From contig WQXX01000025.1 in NCBI GenBank assembly GCA_009781535.1, forward strand, positions 1 through 11,107: a stretch of 11,107 bases of DNA, read 5' to 3'. The position numbers and the translations under genes are program-made. Below the pieces are notes generated by a model. The model made no database searches. It saw only the letters and a list, made by a program, of their open reading frames with translations, and was not told the DNA's origin. Below are positions 6,667 to 11,107 of this stretch, one piece after another; the stretch's first letter is position 1, and each line of letters starts with the position of its first letter. This DNA comes from Coriobacteriia bacterium (lineage in GTDB: Bacteria > Actinomycetota > Coriobacteriia > Coriobacteriales > UBA8131).

Positions 6667-6705
6667 AACAGAACATCATAGCATAAGAGAGAAAGGGGGG
6701 TTCCT

Positions 6706-6969
6706 ATGGCCGAATTCGTACGTCAACCTCGAAAGAAGTACTGCCAGTTCTGCAAAGACGAGGTCAAATACATCGACTTTAAGGAAGTTAACCTATTACG
6801 CAAATACATGACCGACCGTGGCAAGATCAAACCGCGCCGCGTGACCGGTGCCTGTACACAGCATCAGCATGACCTCGCCACCGCTATCAAGCGTGCCCGC
6901 GAGATGGCTTTGGTTCCATATATCGTTCCGGTGGTCAGCAGCCGCACGGACCGCAAGAGCCGTGGTTAG
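6706..6969 (+). CDS. rpsR: 30S ribosomal protein S18, zinc-ribbon (C+) type
   Basis: The 87-residue protein has the S18 core: YIDFKEVNLLRKYMTDRGKIKPRRVTG followed by the helix DLATAIKRAREMALVPY. Cys13-x2-Cys16 together with Cys50-x2-His53 form a probable zinc site, making this the C+ paralogue type that needs zinc. No second, zinc-free copy is present here. Basic residues at both ends fit rRNA binding. The ribosome binding site AAAGGGGGG ends 5 nt before the ATG. S18 forms a heterodimer with S6, encoded two genes upstream. The serine/arginine-rich C-terminal tail (SSRTDRKSRG) is somewhat longer than in E. coli S18. Confidence 0.97.
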   Translation: MAEFVRQPRKKYCQFCKDEVKYIDFKEVNLLRKYMTDRGKIKPRRVTGACTQHQHDLATAIKRAREMALVPYIVPVVSSRTDRKSRG

Positions 6970-6985
6970 GGAGGTCTAACGCATC

Positions 6986-7588
6986 ATGAAAGTAATATTG
7001 CTACAAGAGCTGAAAGGCAGAGGGGGCGAGGGAGACGTCATCGAAGTGGCACGTGGCCACGCGGTGAATTTCCTGCTCCCCAGAAAGATCGCTGTTGAAG
7101 CGACCAAGGGCAACCTTAAGCAACTCGAGCTCCGTAAGCACAACATCGCAAAGCGTGAGTCGGAGCGGCTTGATTCAGCCGACAAGATATTCGACGCCCT
7201 CAATGAAAAGACGATAACTGTCCGCGCGCGTGTTGGCGATGAAGGCCAGCTGTTCGGTTCCGTTACTTCGACACAGATTGCTGAAGCCTTACGGGAGCAG
7301 TTTGGTGCAGAGATCGACCGCAGGAAGATCGATGTACATACTCCAATCAAGAAAGTCGGCGAACATGTGGTTGCAGTTTCGGTCTATCGCGACCTCAAAG
7401 CAGAGCTGATCGTCAAGGTCATCGATGAACGTACTCCGGTTGTGGTTCCGGCACCGGTTGTTGAGGTTGTTGCCGAAGCCGAAGTCGAAGCTGACACAGA
7501 AGCTGAACGTATCGCAGACGAGGTTATTCCAGCCGATGAGGCTGTCCCTTCAGACGAGACTGTTGAAGTGGACGGACTTCAGGACTAA
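6986..7588 (+). CDS. rplI: 50S ribosomal protein L9 with an acidic C-terminal extension
   Basis: Residues 1-148 are a complete L9. They comprise the N-terminal RNA-binding domain (MKVILLQELKGRGGEGDVIEV, then GHAVNFLLPRKIAVEAT), the long connecting helix (about 41-75), and the C-terminal domain (ITVRARVGDEGQLFGSVTSTQIAEAL to VYRDLKAELIVKV). L9 usually stops near residue 150. Here a 52-residue tail follows, rich in Val, Ala and Glu, with 16 acidic residues and one Arg after position 149. The tail is low complexity and probably disordered. The frame is clean to the stop, so this is a real extension, not a frameshift. The ribosome binding site GGGAGG lies 11 nt before the ATG, a longish spacer. 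Hairpins follow at the stop and in the gap to dnaB. Confidence 0.95.
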   Translation: MKVILLQELKGRGGEGDVIEVARGHAVNFLLPRKIAVEATKGNLKQLELRKHNIAKRESERLDSADKIFDALNEKTITVRARVGDEGQLFGSVTSTQIAEALREQFGAEIDRRKIDVHTPIKKVGEHVVAVSVYRDLKAELIVKVIDERTPVVVPAPVVEVVAEAEVEADTEAERIADEVIPADEAVPSDETVEVDGLQD

Positions 7589-7596
7589 TCCTGAGG
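7577..7596 (+). other. Hairpin enclosing the rplI stop codon
   Basis: TCAGGA (7579-7584) pairs with TCCTGA (7589-7594). Outer T-G and C-G pairs extend the stem to 8 bp, and the 4-nt loop CTAA contains the stop codon. There is no following U-run. It may protect the upstream ribosomal protein mRNA from 3' decay or affect termination of translation; both ideas are inference. Confidence 0.4.
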
Positions 7597-7614
7597 CAAG
7601 GTTGTGTAGAATAG

Positions 7615-7650
7615 AGGGGCTAATCCGTTTCAAACGGCAAAGCCCCTTTC
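7615..7650 (+). terminator. Terminator- or attenuator-like hairpin between rplI and dnaB
   Basis: AGGGGCT (7615-7621) pairs with AGCCCCT (7641-7647). Inside, across a 3+3 internal loop, CCGTTT (7625-7630) pairs with AAACGG (7632-7637). The stem is followed by TTTCGTCTTTG, an interrupted U-tract. The structure can reduce read-through from the ribosomal protein genes into dnaB, keeping helicase levels below S6/S18/L9. The imperfect U-tract suggests partial termination. dnaB begins 34 nt further on. Confidence 0.55.
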
Positions 7651-7680
7651 GTCTTTGTATCATCTGGGTAGGAGAGCATT

Positions 7681-9036
7681 ATGGCAGAGCAGACGAGCTC
7701 CTTCACACCACCGCATAATATCGACGCTGAACAAGCGGTACTTGCCGCGATGATACTTGACAAGGATATTGTCGAGGAAGCGCTTGCTACGATTAACGGA
7801 GATGCCTTCTACCGCGCAGCGCATCAGAAGATTTTCGCTGCTATTGCCGAGCTCAACGCGGATCATACGCCGGTTGACCAACTCACGCTTGCCGACAAAC
7901 TCGACGCGCGTGGCGAGCTTGCCCAGATCGGTGGCAAAGCCTACATCCTTGATCTTGCAAGCAACTCATTTGCCCTTGCCAATTGGGCTACCCATGCCCA
8001 GATCGTCCGCAACGACGCTCTGCTTCGCGAGCTCATCACGGCAGCTCATCGCATCATGTCCCTTGGCTCAAGCTCGACTGATGATGCGCCTGCTGTTGTC
8101 GAGGAAGCAGAGAGGCTGCTTTTCGAAGTAACAAACAAGCGCATCTCCTCGACCTTTAAAGGCATAGGCCCCTTAATGAGCGAATCCATCGACATCCTTG
8201 AAAGGATGTCGACTAACAAGTCGCATCTCTTTGGCGTACCGACCGGGTTTAGAGACCTCGATAGCCTTTTAGGAGGCATGCGCGGCGGCGACCTTCTCAT
8301 TTTGGCTGCGCGTCCTGGTGTGGGTAAAACCTCGCTGGCGCTTAACATTGCCATCAATGCTGCAAAGGAAGGCACCACCATCGCTTTCTTCTCACTTGAG
8401 ATGCCTTCGGTACAACTGACGCAGCGTATACTCGCTTCTGAGGCGAGGATCGATAACCACAAGATGCGTACTGGCAATCTTAGAGAATCGGATTTCCACG
8501 AAATCATCCAAGCAAGCGAGCGGCTTCATAAATGCGATTTTTCGATTGATGACTCGCCCGGTCTGTCGATTCTTGAGCTTCGTGCCAAAGCGCGCCGCCA
8601 GCTTCGTCATGCTGAGAAGGGCAAGGGGCTGATAATCGTCGATTATTTGCAGCTCATGAATTCGCCCACATCCATGATCCGCGACCGTTATGTTGAGGTA
8701 GGGGAGATCTCCCGAGGTTTGAAGATGCTTGCCAAAGAACTCGATATACCGATACTGGCGGTTGCCCAGCTTTCACGCAGTGTTGAATCACGTGGCGATA
8801 AGCGCCCGCAGCTTTCTGATCTGCGCGAATCGGGCTCAATCGAGCAAGACGCCGATGTCGTTATGTTTATTGACCGTTCATTTACCCAGGAAGAAGCCGC
8901 GAATCCCAAGCGCCCCAATCTCGGGGTCGCGCGACTTATCATCGGCAAGAACCGGAATGGTGCAATCCGCGACATCGAGCTCGCGTTTACTCCCGAGTAC
9001 ACGATTTTCGGCGATCTTTATAAAGAGATAAATTAA
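7681..9036 (+). CDS. dnaB: Replicative DNA helicase DnaB
   Basis: The 451-residue protein is full length for the hexameric 5'-3' fork helicase. The N-terminal helical domain (10-110) has the usual PHNIDAEQAVLAAML-like start (here LAAMILD) and a DQLTLADKLDARGEL segment. After a linker comes the RecA-type core: GVPTGFRDLDSLLGGMRGGDL, Walker A RPGVGKTS (211-218, Lys216), FFSLEMP (236-242), Walker B LIIVDYLQL (Asp321), VAQLSRSVE (361-369), and KNRNG (423-427), which carries the probable arginine finger. DLRESGSIEQDADVVMFIDR is also typical. No intein interrupts the Walker A region, a common insertion point in this family. The ribosome binding site AGGAG is 7 nt upstream. It is last in the ribosomal/replication cluster and converges on rmuC. 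Confidence 0.98.
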   Translation: MAEQTSSFTPPHNIDAEQAVLAAMILDKDIVEEALATINGDAFYRAAHQKIFAAIAELNADHTPVDQLTLADKLDARGELAQIGGKAYILDLASNSFALANWATHAQIVRNDALLRELITAAHRIMSLGSSSTDDAPAVVEEAERLLFEVTNKRISSTFKGIGPLMSESIDILERMSTNKSHLFGVPTGFRDLDSLLGGMRGGDLLILAARPGVGKTSLALNIAINAAKEGTTIAFFSLEMPSVQLTQRILASEARIDNHKMRTGNLRESDFHEIIQASERLHKCDFSIDDSPGLSILELRAKARRQLRHAEKGKGLIIVDYLQLMNSPTSMIRDRYVEVGEISRGLKMLAKELDIPILAVAQLSRSVESRGDKRPQLSDLRESGSIEQDADVVMFIDRSFTQEEAANPKRPNLGVARLIIGKNRNGAIRDIELAFTPEYTIFGDLYKEIN

Positions 9037-9050
9037 TTGTAATAGCGGTT

Positions 9051-9074
9051 ATGTATCAGTCCTGCGCTTCGTCG
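9051..9074. repeat. 24-bp direct repeat, left copy (duplicated end of rmuC)
   Basis: Matches 9244-9267 at 23 of 24 positions (9068 T against 9261 C). The right copy carries the last 19 bases of rmuC, including its stop, plus five bases beyond. The left copy therefore spells a displaced EAQD-stop on the minus strand, out of frame with rmuC (193-bp offset). Confidence 0.85.
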
Positions 9075-9137
9075 TCGGACACACGCATGCTGCATGCCAG
9101 TCTCCCGCTAGGCCCCAGATCAGGTCTGGGGCGACAT
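9074..9137. repeat. 64-bp direct repeat, copy 1
   Basis: Identical over 64 bases to copy 2, with different bases on both sides. It contains GCATGC-T-GCATGC (9085-9097) and a perfect 8-bp stem, GCCCCAGA (9112-9119) with TCTGGGGC (9125-9132), around loop TCAGG. The build of a GC-rich short palindrome plus conserved flank is that of REP-type repeats. Confidence 0.9.
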
Positions 9138-9161
9138 GGGTTATCTATGCGTAGATTTTGG

Positions 9162-9225
9162 GTCGGACACACGCATGCTGCATGCCAGTCTCCCGCTAGG
9201 CCCCAGATCAGGTCTGGGGCGACAT
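9162..9225. repeat. 64-bp direct repeat, copy 2
   Basis: Second identical copy, 88 bp to the right of the first, with the same hairpin at 9200-9220. The 24-bp spacer (9138-9161) holds a small ATCTA-TGCG-TAGAT hairpin followed by TTT. Neither large hairpin has a U-run, so strict intrinsic termination is unlikely, though the structures may still mark the 3' ends of dnaB and rmuC transcripts. Confidence 0.9.
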
Positions 9226-9243
9226 CGCACGTCATAACCGGCG

Positions 9244-9267
9244 ATGTATCAGTCCTGCGCCTCGTCG
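9244..9267. repeat. 24-bp direct repeat, right copy (true end of rmuC)
   Basis: Pairs with 9051-9074. The stop codon of rmuC (9249-9251 on the minus strand) lies inside it, so the gene's own end is preserved while a second copy lies 193 bp downstream. Confidence 0.85.
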
Positions 9268-10628
9268 AGTACTTCTCCCTCAACCCAGTCCTCAGCGCCA
9301 TCGCTTAAGAGCAGAGCACTCTGTTCGGCAGGCAGTTCCTGGACGCGTCCGAGTTTGCGGGAGATATTACGCGACTTGGAGCCGATGCGTTCGATCTCGC
9401 TGGAGGCGGAGTCGAGCTTCTTCTTCACATTGTCAAGCAGCCCTTCGAACTTGCCAAACTCATTTTTAACCGCACCCAGAATCTGCCAGACCTCACTTGA
9501 GCGTTTCTCGATGGCAAGCGTGCGAAAGCCCATCTGCAGGCTGCTTAAGAACGCGACAAGGTTCGTGGGGCCTACAAGTGTTACGCGGTATTCGCGCTGC
9601 AGCGATTCAAAGAGGCCGGGGCGGCGCAGGATCTCGGCGTAAAGCCCCTCGGTCGGCAAGAACATGATGGCAAAATCAGTAGTGACAGGCGGGTTGAGGT
9701 ACTTGTCGCGGATGTCGCGCGCAAATGCCTTGACCCGCATCTCAAGTCGCTTAGAAATGGTATCAACGCCCTCATCGCCCGCGCCCTCGTAGGCATCCAG
9801 CAGGCGTTCGTAGTCTTCGACAGGGAACTTGGAATCGATCGGCAGCAGGATCTCGGTACCGTCGATGTCGTTACCCGGCAGGCGGATGGCGAACTCGACG
9901 CGCTCCTGCGAGCGCGGTTTGACCTGGGCATTCTGGAGGTACTGTTCGGGCGAGAGCACTTGCTCAAGTATCGTTCCAAGCTGGTATTCGCCGAGGTTGC
10001 CACGCGTCTTGACATTCGAGAGCACTTTTTTCAGGTCATCCACACCGCTGGCAAGCGACTGCATCTCACCTAATCCCTTATGTACCTGCTCAAGCCGATC
10101 GCTGATGAGTTTGAACGACTCGGCAAAGCGCTTCTCGACGGTTTCCTGCAGCTTCTCGTCCACGGTCGCACGCATCTGCTCGAGTTTGGTCTCATTCTGC
10201 TGCTGGAGCAAGGTCAAGCGCTTTTCGACCATCTCACGGCTATCGGCCAGCTGCTTGACCGTCTCGTCACGGTTTTCCGATAACTGCCTAACGGTTACGT
10301 CGCGGTTTTCTGCCAGTTGCTTAACCGTCGCATCGCGGTTTTCAGTCAACTGCCGCACGGTGGTCTCACGGCTTTCTGTCAGATTGCGGTTGGTCATCTC
10401 CTCAAAACGCGCCAAGGAGTTGGCAAGCTCCTCGCGGTTCTCGCGTAACAGCCGAAGTGTCATCTCACGCTCGATGACCTGTTTCTCATCGCCGTGTGTT
10501 CGTTCGCTACCAAGATCCTTACGCAGTGCGCTCATACGTCCCATGACCACGACGAGCAGGGCTACGACTACGATCAATACAAGAAGCGCAACCGAGCACA
10601 GTAAGCCGAGCAGCAGATTGGGATCCAT
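9249..10628 (-). CDS. rmuC: Membrane-anchored RmuC-family DNA recombination/limiting protein
   Basis: With the chosen start the protein has 459 residues. It has an N-terminal transmembrane helix (about 7-30), a long coiled coil (about 45-190) and the RmuC domain (about 195-400). The domain has GNLGEYQLGTILEQVL, LPIDSKFPVEDYERLL (the D-S-K fits a PD-(D/E)xK-type nuclease core), TTDFAIMFLPTEGLYAEIL and VTLVGPTNLVAFLSSLQMGFRTLAIEKRS. RmuC limits rearrangement at inverted repeats in E. coli; biochemistry is sparse. The coiled coil includes five tandem 11-residue repeats. An ATG at 10640 lies directly against AAGGGAGG, too close to use; the ATG at 10628 has GAGGG 5 nt upstream, so I start there. 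The C-terminus is acidic and ends inside the 24-bp repeat. It lies between dnaB and purA, which are neighbours in some Firmicutes. Confidence 0.93.
   Translation of the reverse strand: MDPNLLLGLLCSVALLVLIVVVALLVVVMGRMSALRKDLGSERTHGDEKQVIEREMTLRLLRENREELANSLARFEEMTNRNLTESRETTVRQLTENRDATVKQLAENRDVTVRQLSENRDETVKQLADSREMVEKRLTLLQQQNETKLEQMRATVDEKLQETVEKRFAESFKLISDRLEQVHKGLGEMQSLASGVDDLKKVLSNVKTRGNLGEYQLGTILEQVLSPEQYLQNAQVKPRSQERVEFAIRLPGNDIDGTEILLPIDSKFPVEDYERLLDAYEGAGDEGVDTISKRLEMRVKAFARDIRDKYLNPPVTTDFAIMFLPTEGLYAEILRRPGLFESLQREYRVTLVGPTNLVAFLSSLQMGFRTLAIEKRSSEVWQILGAVKNEFGKFEGLLDNVKKKLDSASSEIERIGSKSRNISRKLGRVQELPAEQSALLLSDGAEDWVEGEVLDEAQD
10218..10382 (-). repeat. Five tandem 33-bp (11-residue) repeats in rmuC
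   Basis: The unit L-x-E/D-N/S-R-D/E-x-T/V-V/E-K/R-Q/R repeats five times without a gap: LTESRETTVRQ, LTENRDATVKQ, LAENRDVTVRQ, LSENRDETVKQ, LADSREMVEKR. An 11-residue period fits a hendecad, right-handed coiled coil. The DNA copies are similar but not identical, so the array has been selected or is old, yet could still change copy number by slippage. Confidence 0.85.
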
Positions 10629-10646
10629 AAATACCCTCATCCTCCC

Positions 10647-10673
10647 TTAACAAAGTCTCGAATCCATTATACT
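10647..10673 (+). promoter_or_regulatory. Candidate purA promoter
   Basis: TTAACA (10647-10652) and TATACT (10668-10673) resemble -35 and -10 elements, but the spacer is 15 bp, shorter than ideal. The predicted start near 10680 leaves a leader of about 46 nt. The -10 overlaps the divergent rmuC -10. An 8-bp palindrome CTAATTAG (10672-10679) sits at the edge and could be a regulator site. Confidence 0.4.
10666..10671 (-). promoter_or_regulatory. Consensus -10 for rmuC
   Basis: On the minus strand this reads TATAAT, a perfect -10, with a predicted start near 10659 and a leader of about 30 nt to the ATG at 10628. No good -35 is visible at 16-18 bp. It overlaps the purA -10 on the other strand, so the two promoters should compete for polymerase. 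Confidence 0.4.
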
Positions 10674-10725
10674 AATTAGGTACCGCTACAAATTTCAGAA
10701 CATGAAGAATAGAGGGGGTATTTAT

Positions 10726-11107
10726 ATGCCCGGTATCGTTTTGGTCGGCACCCAATGGGGTGATGAAGGCAAAGGTAAGATCACCGATCTTATCGCGCCT
10801 GACTTTACCTATGTTGTGCGTTTCCAGGGGGGCAACAACGCGGGGCACACCGTGATCGCCGAGGGCAAGACGCTTGCGCTACATCTCATCCCCAGTGGTA
10901 TTCTGTACCCGCATGTCACTCCGGTCATCGGCAATGGCTGTGTCATCAACCCGAAGGTACTCATCAAGGAGATTGATATCCTCGAAAACGAGGGCATCTC
11001 AACCGAGCGTCTGCGCATCAGCGCCAATTCCCATCTCATCATGCCGTACCATCTTGACCTCGATGCCGCCTCAGAAAAGGTGCTCGGCAAGAACGAGATC
11101 GGCACGA
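10726..11107 (+). CDS. purA: Adenylosuccinate synthetase, 5' part
   Basis: This frame is open to the window's right edge (127 codons seen of about 420-430 expected). It has the PurA signature VGTQWGDEGKGKITD at 7-21 (catalytic Asp13 and the GTP-binding loop) and RFQGGNNAGHTV at 32-43 with catalytic His41. The later segment IPSGILYPHVTPVIGNGCVINP is also characteristic. The enzyme joins IMP and aspartate using GTP, the first committed step to AMP. The ribosome binding site AGAGGGGG ends 7 nt before the ATG. The gene is divergent from rmuC across about 97 bp. Confidence 0.97.
   Translation, partial: MPGIVLVGTQWGDEGKGKITDLIAPDFTYVVRFQGGNNAGHTVIAEGKTLALHLIPSGILYPHVTPVIGNGCVINPKVLIKEIDILENEGISTERLRISANSHLIMPYHLDLDAASEKVLGKNEIGT

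Larger units (their letters stand above)
9046..9240. mobile_element. REP/MITE-like repeat element between dnaB and rmuC
   Basis: The 212-bp convergent gap contains two identical 64-bp units and is bounded by an 8-bp inverted repeat, CGGTTATG (9046-9053) and CATAACCG (9233-9240). It is also bounded by a 24-bp near-identical direct repeat (9051-9074 and 9244-9267, one mismatch) that copies the end of rmuC. It encodes no transposase. Structured units plus flanking duplication suggest a small non-autonomous element or recombination product. A - strand frame through it, ending DDEAQD, is a by-product of the duplication. Confidence 0.45.

Noticed and set aside
8046..8507. 153-codon minus-strand frame opposite dnaB
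   Set aside because: It lies opposite the Walker A region of DnaB and is Ser/Arg-rich, typical of an antisense shadow.
7681..9036. Possible intein or insertion in dnaB
   Set aside because: Walker A, Walker B and the C-terminal motifs are contiguous at normal spacing, and the length is normal for DnaB.
9074..9225. Two-copy repeat-spacer-repeat arrangement resembling a minimal CRISPR
   Set aside because: The repeats are 64 bp with a strong internal palindrome, there are only two copies and one 24-bp spacer, and no cas gene is near. A REP/MITE-like origin explains it better.
9056..9301. 81-codon minus-strand frame ending DDEAQD
   Set aside because: It starts inside rmuC in another frame and runs through the repeat units. 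Its end copies the rmuC C-terminus only because of the 24-bp duplication, and it has no ribosome binding site.
9829..10650. 273-codon + strand frame opposite rmuC
   Set aside because: The protein is Ser/Arg/Phe-rich low complexity, as expected antisense to a Glu/Arg/Leu-rich coiled coil. The minus strand clearly encodes RmuC.

Overview
The window (about 11.1 kb, near 50% GC by eye) is ordinary bacterial chromosome. It most resembles an actinobacterial Coriobacteriia/Eggerthellales-type genome. Support comes from the gene order rpsF-ssb-rpsR-rplI-dnaB with purA close by, an SSB and S18 whose wording looks like that class from memory, and a cytochrome c maturation (ccmC-ccmD) fragment as expected in a respiring anaerobe. 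This assignment is inference; no search was run.

Left part (1-4762): the 3' end of ccmC and a ccmD-like gene (+ strand) converge, with a 4-nt gap, on a large soluble PAS-PAS-PAS-GAF hybrid histidine kinase with two receiver domains (- strand). Upstream of the kinase, on the same strand, is a GNAT acetyltransferase. A 43-bp divergent gap separates it from a tail-anchored protein of unknown function (+). That gap holds a near-perfect 15-bp palindrome and an extended -10 placed exactly for a leaderless mRNA.

Middle part (5550-9036): a gene-free stretch of about 330 bp ends in a good promoter and a structured leader. It is followed by the translation/replication cluster rpsF (S6), ssb, rpsR (S18), rplI (L9 with an unusual acidic tail) and dnaB (replicative helicase). 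Every junction except rpsR-rplI carries a hairpin. The rplI-dnaB junction carries two, the second terminator-like.

Right part (9037-11107): dnaB and rmuC converge over 212 bp that hold an identical 64-bp direct repeat (period 88 bp, each copy with an 8-bp GC-rich hairpin). This is bracketed by a 24-bp duplication of the rmuC 3' end, which looks like insertion of a small REP/MITE-like element. RmuC has a membrane anchor and five tandem 11-residue coiled-coil repeats. It is divergent from purA (5' part only), with overlapping -10 boxes and an inverted repeat covering both start sites.

No complete new defence or mobile system is visible. The items most worth a second look are the repeat element at the rmuC end, the divergent operator/leaderless gene pair, the hairpin buried in ccmD, and the rpsF leader.
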